Origin: Candidatus Omnitrophota bacterium | Lineage (GTDB): Bacteria > Omnitrophota > Gorgyraeia > Gygaellales > Profunditerraquicolaceae | Direction of reading: 5' to 3' | Assembly: GCA_026387315.1 (NCBI GenBank) | Contig: JAPLLY010000058.1 | Coordinates: forward strand, 1 to 35,229 | DNA: 35,229 nucleotides | Shown: positions 29,049-35,229 of the stretch, piece after piece | How positions within the stretch are numbered: position 1 is the stretch's first letter | Layout of the letters: each line of letters opens with the position of its first letter | Made by a program: the position numbers and the translations under genes | The notes under the pieces: generated by a model | The model's database searches: none | What the model saw: only the letters and a program-made list of their open reading frames with translations | Told to the model about the DNA's origin: nothing

Positions 29049-30974
29049 ATGATTAATATTACGAATCTTTCAAAAAATTACGGGCCTAAAATTCTTTTCA
29101 AGGATGTTTCTCTGAATATCAATCAGGGGGAGAAGATCGGTTTGATCGGGCCAAATGGCACAGGTAAGAGCACCTTATTTTCTTTAATCCTGCGGGAGAT
29201 TGAAACTTCGCAAGGAGAGGTAAGGTTAAATAAGGGCGTGCATATCGGCTATCTTCCCCAGGAGGCAAGTTTCACTTCGCAACGCACGGTGCTTGCGGAA
29301 TTAACCGAAGGCGATGAAAGGATTATGCGTTTTAAAACAGAAAAAGAAGCTTTGGAGTCGGATAATCAGGCCGGGACAAAGCGCTATGGCGAGATTTTAC
29401 ATGATCTGGAGACTTTAGGTTTTTTTGAGCTGGAGCATAAGGCTAAAAAAATTCTTTCCGGATTAGGATTTAAGGAAAGAGATTTCAATCGGCCGATCGC
29501 GCAAATGAGCGGCGGCTGGCAGATGCGCGCTCTTTTAGCCAAGCTGCTTACGTATCATTACGATCTTTTGCTTCTGGATGAGCCGACTAACTATTTGGAT
29601 TTGAACGCGGCTTTATGGCTTAAGGATTATCTGGCGGGTTTCCAGGGAACATTTATTATGATTTCTCACGATAAGGCTTTTTTGACCGATGTTACTAACT
29701 ATACATTGATTCTGGAGAACGGTTCAATTGCTAAGGTGCATGGTAATTACGAGCACTACGAAGAAATAAAAGCGCAGAAGCGCGTGCACCTGATTAAACA
29801 ATCCAAGGAGCAGGATAAAAAGATGGAGCAGTTAGAAAAGTTTGTGGCTAGATTTCACGCTCAGCCGAATAAAGCCGCATCCGTGCGCGCCAAGCGCCGG
29901 GTTTTAGAAAAAATGGATGAGGAAAAAATTGTTGTCCCACCGGATCCTCGGCAAAGCATCGGTAATTTTATTTTCCCACAGACGCGGCGCTCTGGGTATC
30001 GGGTGATTAAGCTAGAAGGGGTCTCTAAAGCTTATGGAGATATCCGGGTTTATGAGGGGTTGGATTTTGAAATAACTCAAGGGGAAAAAGCAGTTCTAGC
30101 CGGAGAAAATGGAGCGGGTAAATCTACTTTATTAAAGATATTGGCGGGGATTGCGCAGATCGATAGCGGCAATAGAGTTCTCGGCCATAACGTGGATATC
30201 GGGTATTTTTCGCAGACGCGCACCGATGTTTTAAATATTGAAAATACTGTCCTGCAGGAGGCTTACAGCGCGGCGCCGGGTTATGCGACGGAAGAATCGA
30301 TCCGGACTATTTTAGGCGCATTTTTATTCAGCGGCGATGACGCGGAGAAAAAGGTCAAGGTGCTTTCTGGAGGAGAAAAGAGCCGGCTTATTTTGGCCAA
30401 ACTCCTAATTAATCCGCCAAATTTTTTACTTTTGGATGAGCCGACCACGCATTTGGATGTGGATGCGGTTGATGCCTTGGTACGGGCGCTTAAAAATTAC
30501 GAAGGGACAATTGTGTTTATCAGCCATGATATTTATTTTGTAAGTTCGGTTGCCAACAATGTTTTTGAGGTTAAATTCGGCAGAATCAGGAAATTTCCCG
30601 GGGCATTTGATTATTATCTACAGAAGCGTGATACTTTAACGGATACAGAAAGCGCGGCTAGATCCAAGCCAAAACCCGCTAGACAGATAAATGAAGTAAA
30701 AGAAAAGGCCAAAGAAGAGGAGCAGTTACGTAAGAACCAGGAGAAGAAACGTAAGGCCAATAATTCCGTAATTCGCGAAAGAATCAATAAAATTTTAAAG
30801 AAAAAGGAAGATTTAGAGCTGGAAAGTTATGCCAAGGCGCGTGCTTTGTCAAATCCGCATTTTTATCGTGATGAAGAAATAGCTAAGGAGTATGGCCGCC
30901 GGATGAAAGAAATCGAAAGGTTTCTCCAGGAGGTGGATGCCGAGATAAAAGCTCTTGAAAATCAGATTATTTAG
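29049..30974 (+). CDS. ABC-F family ATPase
   Basis: The 641-residue protein has two ABC cassettes and no membrane part. Cassette 1: Walker A GPNGTGKST, signature MSGGWQMR, Walker B LLLLDEPTNYLDL. Cassette 2: GENGAGKST, LSGGEKSR, FLLLDEPTTHLDV. Between them is the P-site tRNA interaction motif region, rich in Lys/Arg (RVHLIKQSKEQDKKMEQLEK). A charged coiled coil at the C-terminus (about 530-640) resembles Uup/YdiF types. ABC-F proteins act on the ribosome to relieve stalling or give antibiotic resistance. It starts five bases after recR, so it is likely in the same operon. Confidence 0.9.
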   Translation: MINITNLSKNYGPKILFKDVSLNINQGEKIGLIGPNGTGKSTLFSLILREIETSQGEVRLNKGVHIGYLPQEASFTSQRTVLAELTEGDERIMRFKTEKEALESDNQAGTKRYGEILHDLETLGFFELEHKAKKILSGLGFKERDFNRPIAQMSGGWQMRALLAKLLTYHYDLLLLDEPTNYLDLNAALWLKDYLAGFQGTFIMISHDKAFLTDVTNYTLILENGSIAKVHGNYEHYEEIKAQKRVHLIKQSKEQDKKMEQLEKFVARFHAQPNKAASVRAKRRVLEKMDEEKIVVPPDPRQSIGNFIFPQTRRSGYRVIKLEGVSKAYGDIRVYEGLDFEITQGEKAVLAGENGAGKSTLLKILAGIAQIDSGNRVLGHNVDIGYFSQTRTDVLNIENTVLQEAYSAAPGYATEESIRTILGAFLFSGDDAEKKVKVLSGGEKSRLILAKLLINPPNFLLLDEPTTHLDVDAVDALVRALKNYEGTIVFISHDIYFVSSVANNVFEVKFGRIRKFPGAFDYYLQKRDTLTDTESAARSKPKPARQINEVKEKAKEEEQLRKNQEKKRKANNSVIRERINKILKKKEDLELESYAKARALSNPHFYRDEEIAKEYGRRMKEIERFLQEVDAEIKALENQII

Positions 30975-31014
30975 TGTTAAAATGCCTCCACAATTTGACC
31001 TTTTATAAAATTAT

Positions 31015-31087
31015 TCCCCCTTAGCTCAGTTGGTAGAGCGAGAGACTGTTAATCTCCAGGTCCTAGGTTCGAGTCCTAGAGGGGGAG
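31015..31087 (+). tRNA. tRNA-Asn (anticodon GTT)
   Basis: A 73-nt cloverleaf: acceptor TCCCCCT/AGGGGGA, D-arm GCTC...GAGC, loop CTGTTAA, and T-arm TAGG TTCGAGT CCTA. CCA is not encoded. One mismatch (A-C) lies at the top of the anticodon stem. Its last 18 bases start the long direct repeat copied at 34777. Confidence 0.93.
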
Positions 31088-31366
31088 TTTTAAACCTCTC
31101 TCAAATTTTCCGTCGAGAGATAAATAAATCTTCAGTTATGTGATGTAACTGGGGATTTTTTATCCAACGACAACACAAAGCTTTAGAACGATAAAAAATC
31201 ATGTATCCGTCGCATAATAGGTTATTTTCGATTTCTCCATGCAATCCCTTTGATAAATCATCCAAAGCTCTCTTTTGTTTATCTCTTTATCTCAGAAGTG
31301 CCACCTAGTAAAGGCTTCGTAGTAAATGGATAATTGGCGAAATTCTGCGTAATATAAGGCCTCAAT
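31070..31366. repeat. Long direct repeat, left copy (tRNA-Asn 3' end plus noncoding DNA)
   Basis: Begins at CGAGTCCTAGAGGGGGAG of the tRNA. The first 58 bases equal 34777-34834 exactly; similarity then continues, at about 85-90% by eye, to CTCAAT at 31366. The sequence has no gene but has hairpins: CAGTTA...TAACTG, and GATTTTTTATC against GATAAAAAATC. The remainder up to 31465 shows no gene either. Confidence 0.85.
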
Positions 31367-31465
31367 TAAGTCATTTACTAGGAGTCAATGGATTTATGCT
31401 GGAGACATAGCTTAATTTTTGGAGAGTCTCTTTGATGTTCCGCTAGATTTAGCGAAAAATTTCGC

Positions 31466-31494
31466 TTGATATTCAGCCGTCACTTCATTATAAT
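31466..31494 (+). promoter_or_regulatory. Sigma70-type promoter of the MNT/HEPN pair
   Basis: TTGATA (31466-31471), a 17-bp spacer and a perfect TATAAT (31489-31494). Transcription would start near 31501. Confidence 0.7.
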
Positions 31495-31518
31495 GAACAT
31501 GTGTTCAATTTAATGAAC
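31484..31518. promoter_or_regulatory. Tandem operator overlapping the -10
   Basis: TTCATTATAATGAA (31484-31497) is a perfect palindrome covering the -10. GTTCAATTTAATGAAC (31503-31518) is a related site about two DNA turns further. The winged helix of the following protein is the likely ligand. Confidence 0.55.
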
Positions 31519-31531
31519 GGAGAAAACAGAT

Positions 31532-32089
31532 ATGTTAAAAAACATTTTTATTAGAACCGTAGAACAACGCGTCTTAAGCTTGTTTGTGGCTAATCAGGAT
31601 AAGGTTTTTTATAGCAGAGAAGTCTCAAGAAAGCTAAAAATAAGCATTGGAGCTATAAGCAATGCGTTGCGATTGCTAGAGAAGAATAATGTTCTTATTT
31701 CCGAGAAGAAGGGAAAAACGAATCTCTATACCTTAAAATTGCCAAATGAATATTTAGAGCGGTTTAAGATCCTGAATACCTTGCTTACCTTGGAACCTTT
31801 GGTTGAGAAACTAAATAACATTTCTAGGCGTACTATTCTATATGGCAGCTATGCGGCCGGTACTTTTACTCCCGACAGCGATTTGGACCTGTTTATTATT
31901 TCAGAAAAGAGAGATGAAGTGTTGAAAGCGGTATCTAATTTTAAGGCAAATACAGCCTTCGAGATTAAACCGGTAATCAAAAAACAGATCGAATGGATGC
32001 AGCTTGAAAAAAGCAACCCGGAATTCTTCGCCGAAGTTAATCGGGGGATCATCTTGTGGGAGAAGCCGATAAATGAATCAGGCTTTTAA
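31532..32089 (+). CDS. Winged-helix MNT nucleotidyltransferase (antitoxin-like)
   Basis: The 185-residue protein has an N-terminal winged helix (VFYSREVSRKLKISIGAISN, LRLLEKNNVLISEKKGKTNL). It is joined to a minimal nucleotidyltransferase, with LYGSYAAGTFTPDSDLDLFI as the GS...DxD active site. In type VII systems an MNT protein inactivates its HEPN partner by adding AMP to it. The extra DNA-binding part suggests that this protein also represses its promoter through the sites at 31484-31518. ACGGAG precedes the ATG. The gene overlaps the HEPN gene by 17 bases. Confidence 0.82.
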   Translation: MLKNIFIRTVEQRVLSLFVANQDKVFYSREVSRKLKISIGAISNALRLLEKNNVLISEKKGKTNLYTLKLPNEYLERFKILNTLLTLEPLVEKLNNISRRTILYGSYAAGTFTPDSDLDLFIISEKRDEVLKAVSNFKANTAFEIKPVIKKQIEWMQLEKSNPEFFAEVNRGIILWEKPINESGF

Positions 32090-32507
32090 GGAAGCGCTTG
32101 AAAAGAAAAAGATTTTTCATTTTTCCAAGGCAAAAATTCTGGTAGATAAGGAATTAAAGGTTGCTCTTGATGATCTTGCCGAGTCCAAGGATAGATTTAA
32201 GAATGAACGTTATAAATACGCAACGATAAACGCTTATTACGCGACTTTCCATGCCGCTCGCGCGTTATTATTTTCCAAGGGATACCGCGAAAGAAGCCAT
32301 TACGCGTTATACATTGCTATCGAAGCTTTATTCGTAGAAACAGGCATGCTGGAAAAACGTTATTCCCACATCTTAAAAGATAGCATGTCATTAAGAGAAG
32401 ACGCTAATTATGGCGGAGAGTTTTCTAAAGATGGAGCAGCTTTAAGTATAAATAATGCCGAGGAGTTTATAAAGAAAGCCAAAGAAGCCCTCTCTAGGGA
32501 TGCATAA
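32073..32507 (+). CDS. HEPN-domain protein (toxin-like partner of MNT)
   Basis: The 144-residue helical protein has YKYATINAYYATFHAARALL, then FSKGYRERSHYALYIAIEAL, which places Arg and His as in HEPN RNases (R-x3-H here; the usual motif is R-x4-6-H), and SLREDANYGGEFSKDGA near the end. HEPN proteins cut RNA and are kept silent by MNT partners. Spacing of the motif is shorter than the consensus, so catalytic activity is uncertain. The 17-base overlap with the upstream MNT gene indicates one operon. Confidence 0.78.
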   Translation: MNQAFKEALEKKKIFHFSKAKILVDKELKVALDDLAESKDRFKNERYKYATINAYYATFHAARALLFSKGYRERSHYALYIAIEALFVETGMLEKRYSHILKDSMSLREDANYGGEFSKDGAALSINNAEEFIKKAKEALSRDA

Positions 32508-32534
32508 TAATAGAAACGGTCACATTGTTTTTCA

Positions 32535-32563
32535 TTGATTATCATTTTATATCAAAGTATAAT
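32535..32563 (+). promoter_or_regulatory. Sigma70-type promoter of a mini transcription unit
   Basis: TTGATT (32535-32540), 17-bp spacer, TATAAT (32558-32563). It begins only 28 bp after the HEPN gene and would initiate near 32570. Confidence 0.65.
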
Positions 32564-32592
32564 AACGCTCAAGACACAAAAAGGAGGTGGTT

Positions 32593-32709
32593 ATGTCCGC
32601 CAAATTTTTGTTAAAAGGCGCTGGGTCTCACTATGATTCACATAGCACGCTCATTATAGATAGCGGAAGACTTAGGCAAAGCGCCTACCAAATAAATATT
32701 AGACCCTGA
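32593..32709 (+). CDS. 38-residue small protein in its own transcription unit
   Basis: MSAKFLLKGAGSHYDSHSTL, then IIDSGRLRQSAYQINIRP. A strong AAGGAGGTGG lies five bases before the ATG. The frame is enclosed by a good promoter (32535-32563) and an intrinsic terminator (32715-32746), so a roughly 175-nt mRNA for this peptide is predicted. No family is recognised and there is no signal peptide. It could alternatively be a structured RNA, since GGCGC and GCGCC segments could pair across it. Confidence 0.5.
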   Translation: MSAKFLLKGAGSHYDSHSTLIIDSGRLRQSAYQINIRP

Positions 32710-32714
32710 TAAAG

Positions 32715-32746
32715 AAAAGGCGTGAGCTATGTTGCGCCTTTTTATT
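32715..32746 (+). terminator. Intrinsic terminator
   Basis: AAAAGGCG (32715-32722) pairs with CGCCTTTT (32735-32742), followed by T and ATTT. It closes the mini unit from 32535. Confidence 0.75.
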
Positions 32747-32795
32747 TCTTGAAGAAATTGACCGGATTTTAAAGTAAAAAAAGGAGCTGTGCCAA

Positions 32796-33137
32796 GTGAG
32801 CTGGGTAATCAATCTTATTTTTTGGTTAATTGCTTTCTCGCTTAGTTTATTCTGGGGATTTTATGGGTGCAAAGTAACAGATAAATACATAAAAAAATTA
32901 AAAGACTTATTAGATTGGAAAAACTGGAAGAATAATATAGAGCCAGGAGGTATTTTTCTCTCCGAATTTATAGGATCTTTCGCAGGATGGTGTTGTTTTT
33001 ATATTTTTATCTATCGTATACAATACCGTACTTTTATTGGGCTTAATGGTGTAGATGTATTTTTGATAATCGGCGCAGTTATAGGAATGGCTGGGTATTC
33101 ATATAAGATAGCAGAAGTGGTAAAGAAGTTAGGATAA
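32796..33137 (+). CDS. Small membrane protein of unknown function
   Basis: The 113-residue protein starts with GTG, ten bases after AAAGGAG. It has three hydrophobic segments: VINLIFWLIAFSLSLFWGFY, a central one (FIGSFAGWCCFYIFIYRI) and VDVFLIIGAVIGMAGYSYKI, with a charged loop between the first two (KKLKDLLDWKNWKNN). No family is recognised. It lies inside the tRNA-Asn island between the mini unit and the GIY-YIG gene. A membrane partner for a defence or toxin system would fit the setting but is not shown. Confidence 0.55.
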   Translation: MSWVINLIFWLIAFSLSLFWGFYGCKVTDKYIKKLKDLLDWKNWKNNIEPGGIFLSEFIGSFAGWCCFYIFIYRIQYRTFIGLNGVDVFLIIGAVIGMAGYSYKIAEVVKKLG

Positions 33138-33197
33138 TCAAATTACATTAGAATTTCGGTTCCCAGAATTTTTTACATTCAGAAGAGGAATAATCAA

Positions 33198-33890
33198 ATG
33201 GTTAAGTCAGAGCATTTAGTTTGCCAACATCTGGAGAATATTTCCAGCAATGCTTTAGAAAAATATCAAAAAATAATTCGTCAATATGTGCGCCGTCGAA
33301 GTGGTATTTATGCCCTTTACCGAGGAGACCGGATTTATTATGTCGGCTTAGCTTCTAATTTGCGTTCCAGATTAAAAGGCCATTTAAGAGATCGTCATAG
33401 AAATTTGTGGGATCGGTTCAGTGTTTATCTCACTATTGGGAATGATTACACAAAAGAACTCGAATCACTAATTCTCCATATTTCCAAGCCCATCGGGAAT
33501 AAAGTTAAAGGGAAATTTAAACATTCTGAAAATTTATATAGGTTGTTTGCGAAAGATATTCGAGTAGTTCAGAAAAAAGAGCTTAATCAAATCCTCGGTC
33601 GAGAAATGACTCAGTTAGTTTTAGATGGTAAATCTAAAAAAGGACGGAAGCCCACCCTTGCGAAATATGTTCAAAGGAGATTGAAAATAAGGACAAGATA
33701 TAAGGGCAAAATTTATAAAGCTCTTGTGCGACGTGATGGCATGGTTTTATTCAAAAAAAGGAAGTTTTATTCTCCATCAGTTGCGGGAGGTTCTATTGTT
33801 GCGAAAGGAACAGCGATTAACGGATGGTATTTTTGGGAATACGAACGTGCTCCCGGAGATTGGGTGCGTTTGAATGAATTGAGGCGTTGA
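33198..33890 (+). CDS. GIY-YIG domain protein with a RAMA/DUF2924-like C-terminus
   Basis: The 230-residue protein contains SGIYALYRGDRIYYVGLASN LRSRLKGHL (split), where GIYALY and YYVG correspond to GIY and YIG, followed by the Arg and a later Glu (ELESLILHI) of the GIY-YIG nuclease. The C-terminal region (RYKGKIYKALVRRDGMVLF, KGTAINGWYFWEYERAPGDW) resembles RAMA-type modules associated with restriction enzymes and methylases. The combination suggests a DNA-acting nuclease that reads DNA through the RAMA-like part. A weak AGAAGAGGAATAATCAA precedes the ATG. No methylase is nearby. Confidence 0.72.
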   Translation: MVKSEHLVCQHLENISSNALEKYQKIIRQYVRRRSGIYALYRGDRIYYVGLASNLRSRLKGHLRDRHRNLWDRFSVYLTIGNDYTKELESLILHISKPIGNKVKGKFKHSENLYRLFAKDIRVVQKKELNQILGREMTQLVLDGKSKKGRKPTLAKYVQRRLKIRTRYKGKIYKALVRRDGMVLFKKRKFYSPSVAGGSIVAKGTAINGWYFWEYERAPGDWVRLNELRR

Positions 33891-34013
33891 AAGGCTAACA
33901 AATAGCCAATGCGTCTTTTAAAGTAAAAAATATCGTTGCTTCCTCTGAAGATAACCAGTTGCGAAATGCGTCATATAGGGGGAGGGTTCTATCTTTGGAC
34001 TTAAAATCTTTCC

Positions 34014-34087
34014 ATAAAACAAAAGGCCCCGACTTTCGTCAGAGCCTTTCGCCGACCGGGAATCCCCAGTCCTTTGTTTCTAAATCT
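34014..34087 (-). ncRNA. Predicted small RNA, about 74 nt
   Basis: On the minus strand, a promoter at 34094-34122 would start transcription near 34087. The RNA then folds into GACTGGG GATT CCCGGTC (34054-34071) and a terminator stem GGCTCTGAC GAAA GTCGGGGCC (34025-34046, extended by AAA/TTT) followed by TTTTGTTTT. No ORF with a Shine-Dalgarno fits, and no minus-strand gene lies downstream. It lies in the 316-bp gap between the GIY-YIG and toxin-like genes and is divergent from the toxin promoter. Confidence 0.62.
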
Positions 34088-34093
34088 AATTAA

Positions 34094-34122
34094 AGTATAG
34101 TCGAGCTTTGTCGTTTTGTCAA
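34094..34122 (-). promoter_or_regulatory. Minus-strand promoter of the small RNA
   Basis: On the minus strand: TTGACA (34122-34117), exactly 17 bp, TATACT (34099-34094). Confidence 0.7.
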
Positions 34123-34154
34123 CCGATTTTATCATTTTATTATTCGATATTTGC

Positions 34155-34195
34155 TTGACATCATTACGTATTTGACATACAATTGTATATACAAT
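34155..34195 (+). promoter_or_regulatory. Promoter with overlapping palindromes, toxin-antitoxin-like operon
   Basis: TTGACA (34155-34160), 17-bp spacer, TACAAT (34178-34183). ATACAATTGTAT (34177-34188) and TTGTATATACAA (34183-34194) are overlapping perfect palindromes covering the -10 and start site, as expected for an autoregulated operator. Confidence 0.65.
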
Positions 34196-34206
34196 AAAGA
34201 GGTCGA

Positions 34207-34467
34207 ATGAAGGATATACGCTGGAGCCAATTAAAGAGCGAAAGGCTGAAAAAGACACGAGGGGTTTCTTTTGAGGAGATTGTCTCAGCAGAGTTCGTTA
34301 GCATTAAAACTCATCCTAAAAGACTGGATCAAAACATCATGCTTTTTAAGCTAAAAGGCTATATCTGGATTGTACCTTATGTTGAAGAAAAGGATTATAT
34401 ATTCTTAAAGACACTATATCCAAGTAGGAAGTTTACAAAACTTTACAAAAGAGGAGAATTAAAATGA
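34207..34467 (+). CDS. BrnT-like toxin candidate
   Basis: The 86-residue protein opens MKDIRWSQLKSERLKKTRGV SFEEI, like the 'F-W-x...K...L-x-x-x-x-G-V-S-F-E-E' start of BrnT-type RelE-fold RNases. It then has a beta-rich half with MLFKLKGYIWIVPYVEEKDYIF and LYPSRKFTKLYKRGEL. Members block translation by cutting RNA and are held by a DNA-binding antitoxin. The assignment is by pattern and order. GAGG lies five bases before the ATG. The stop overlaps the next gene's ATG (ATGA), and the promoter carries nested palindromes. Confidence 0.6.
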   Translation: MKDIRWSQLKSERLKKTRGVSFEEIVSAEFVSIKTHPKRLDQNIMLFKLKGYIWIVPYVEEKDYIFLKTLYPSRKFTKLYKRGELK

Positions 34468-34718
34468 GAAAGATTAATCTAACACGACAAGAAAAAGCCA
34501 TTGAAAATAGTCTTCTAAAGGGCGAATATATTAATGTTGGCAAAGATAACTTTACTGCTATAGCTGAGGCTATCAGTGCAAGGAAAAAAGATGCTGTTTT
34601 AAATGTCCGCGTGAACAGCCGTGATTTAGCTACTATTAAGCAAAGATCCCAGAAGCTTGGGATTAAATACCAGACTTTCGTCTCTGAGGTTATCCACAGG
34701 ATTGCTCAAGCACACTAG
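34464..34718 (+). CDS. Antitoxin candidate with ribbon-helix-helix-like C-terminus
   Basis: The 84-residue protein has VLNVRVNSRDLATIKQRSQK and LGIKYQTFVSEVIHRIAQ, the 'R-V...DL..IK..A..LGI.YQT.ISE.IH' pattern of CopG/BrnA-like antitoxins: a short strand then two helices. It would bind both the toxin and the operator at 34177-34194. The toxin-first order with an ATGA overlap is the BrnT/BrnA arrangement. It is the last gene before the right direct repeat. Confidence 0.68.
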   Translation: MRKINLTRQEKAIENSLLKGEYINVGKDNFTAIAEAISARKKDAVLNVRVNSRDLATIKQRSQKLGIKYQTFVSEVIHRIAQAH

Positions 34719-34776
34719 TAGTGAAGTTCGAGCCCTTGCGGGGGCGGCGAAGTAGAGATACAGTTCATACGTAGTA

Positions 34777-35060
34777 CGAGTCCTAGAGGGGGAGTTTTAA
34801 ACCTCTCTCAAATTTTCCGTCGAGAGATAAATAAGTTCTCAGTTATGTAATGTAACTGGCGATTTATTTATCCAACGACAACGCAAAGCTTTAGAACGAC
34901 AAAAAATCATGTATTCGTTGGAAAATAGGTTATTTTAGATTTCTCCGTGCAATCCCTTTGACAAATCACTCCAAGCTCTCCTTTGTTTATCTCTTTATAT
35001 CAGAAGTGCCATCTAGTAAATTGATAATTGGCGAAATTCTGCGTAATATAAGGCCTCAAT
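34777..35060. repeat. Long direct repeat, right copy
   Basis: It starts with the 18 tRNA-Asn 3' bases and matches 31070-31127 exactly for 58 bp, then the left copy imperfectly to 35060. Compared with it, the left copy has about 15 extra bases near 31312. No complete tRNA precedes this copy. Confidence 0.85.
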
Positions 35061-35102
35061 CAGAAGCGCTCTCTCGGAGTGAATAATAATTCATCCTGAA
35101 AA

Positions 35103-35123
35103 AACGGCGAATTGCCGTGTTTT
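35103..35123 (+). terminator. Intrinsic terminator candidate
   Basis: ACGGC (35104-35108) and GCCGT (35114-35118) with loop GAATT, followed by GTTTT. It is a short stem with a modest T-run. Confidence 0.4.
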
Positions 35124-35139
35124 AAAACGAGTCTCGACG

Positions 35140-35229
35140 ATGTTACCATGTAAGTTTTCAACAAAGTTACCGAATTTTCAAGCGTTCGATATTCCCGAGT
35201 GCCTGATGGAAGAGTTTTTGGTGGATATA
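35140..35229 (+). CDS. Open frame running off the window edge
   Basis: ATG 35140 opens a frame (MLPCKFSTKLPNFQAFDIPE CLMEEF...) with no stop before the edge, 30 codons. It may be the start of cargo of the next unit, possibly a transposase, but too little is visible to name it. No Shine-Dalgarno is seen. Confidence 0.25.
   Translation, partial: MLPCKFSTKLPNFQAFDIPECLMEEFLVDI

Larger units (their letters stand above)
31088..34776. mobile_element. Candidate integrated island at tRNA-Asn, 3.7 kb
   Basis: Bounded by direct repeats that begin inside the tRNA 3' end, the classic target of tyrosine-recombinase elements. Its content is toxin-antitoxin-like genes, a GIY-YIG protein, small unknowns and an sRNA unit. 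No integrase or excisionase is present, so it would be a passenger or satellite moved in trans. The right repeat seems to start a second unit. Confidence 0.5.

Noticed and set aside
34001-34258. 85-codon minus-strand ORF with GLGIPGRRKALTKVGAFCF
   Set aside because: It coincides with the predicted sRNA promoter, hairpins and terminator and has no Shine-Dalgarno; the reading frame is better explained as a by-product of the RNA gene.
34731-34752. GTTCGAGCCCTTGCGGGGGCGG resembling a tRNA T-arm just before the right repeat (shown by coordinates only in part)
   Set aside because: No acceptor, D-arm or anticodon arm can be fitted around it.

Overview
The window comes from a bacterium with about 40% GC. 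The three tRNA genes lack an encoded CCA end. The gene set combines class III-like and type IV pilins, a PilZ protein, an AmrS-type radical SAM enzyme with a membrane anchor, an RRM protein with a Lys-Pro-Trp tail, a GT35 glucan phosphorylase and a tadA...dnaX-recR block. This mix, and the many dispersed palindromes built on GGGGACGGTTCT / AGAACCGTCCCC, suggest an uncultured Omnitrophota-like (PVC-related) genome. That assignment is inference from gene content, not from a marker phylogeny.

Layout. Positions 1-3500 are a defence and debris zone: the end of a DinD-like gene, an AbiEi/AbiEii module between two decayed phospholipase-D-like gene starts, a stop-riddled remnant and a membrane protein. 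At 3508-4803 a class A beta-lactamase-like serine hydrolase gene is broken by a 277-bp MITE-like element. From 4975 to 8772 lie small secreted or membrane proteins (one with an in-frame nonsense codon), a PilZ protein, a small pilin-like protein and AmrS. A divergent pair of membrane proteins follows (8841-11621).

Positions 11698-17773 hold a compact, probably self-regulated efflux operon: MarR regulator, TolC-type outer membrane factor, membrane fusion lipoprotein and RND pump. A PII-like gene sits just downstream. A pseudopilin/PilX-like cluster (18258-21002), an RRM protein, an Smr-like protein and a glucan phosphorylase follow. Then comes an information-processing block: tRNA-Arg(ACG), tadA (whose substrate is that tRNA), a LAGLIDADG protein abutting tRNA-Ser(GCT), a nucleotidyltransferase with small partners, a NIL-domain protein, dnaX, recR and an ABC-F ATPase.

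From tRNA-Asn(GTT) at 31015 the window enters a 3.7-kb island bounded by direct repeats that begin inside the tRNA 3' end. The two copies share 58 identical bp and then stay similar for about 290 bp. The island carries an MNT/HEPN pair, a tiny promoter-ORF-terminator unit, a membrane protein, a GIY-YIG protein, a minus-strand small RNA unit and a toxin/antitoxin-like pair. No integrase is visible. A second unit appears to begin at 34777 and runs off the window.

The least explained signals are: (i) two copies of a structured 5' leader (6151-6210 and 11765-11815) with the same bulged stem, the same 11-nt loop and one compensatory base-pair change, each running into the Shine-Dalgarno of an unrelated gene; (ii) the tRNA-Asn repeat-bounded island; (iii) a complete small RNA transcription unit at 34014-34122; (iv) palindromic repeats inserted in frame inside at least four protein genes, resembling Rickettsia palindromic elements; (v) the MITE whose removal with one TA restores the broken reading frame.
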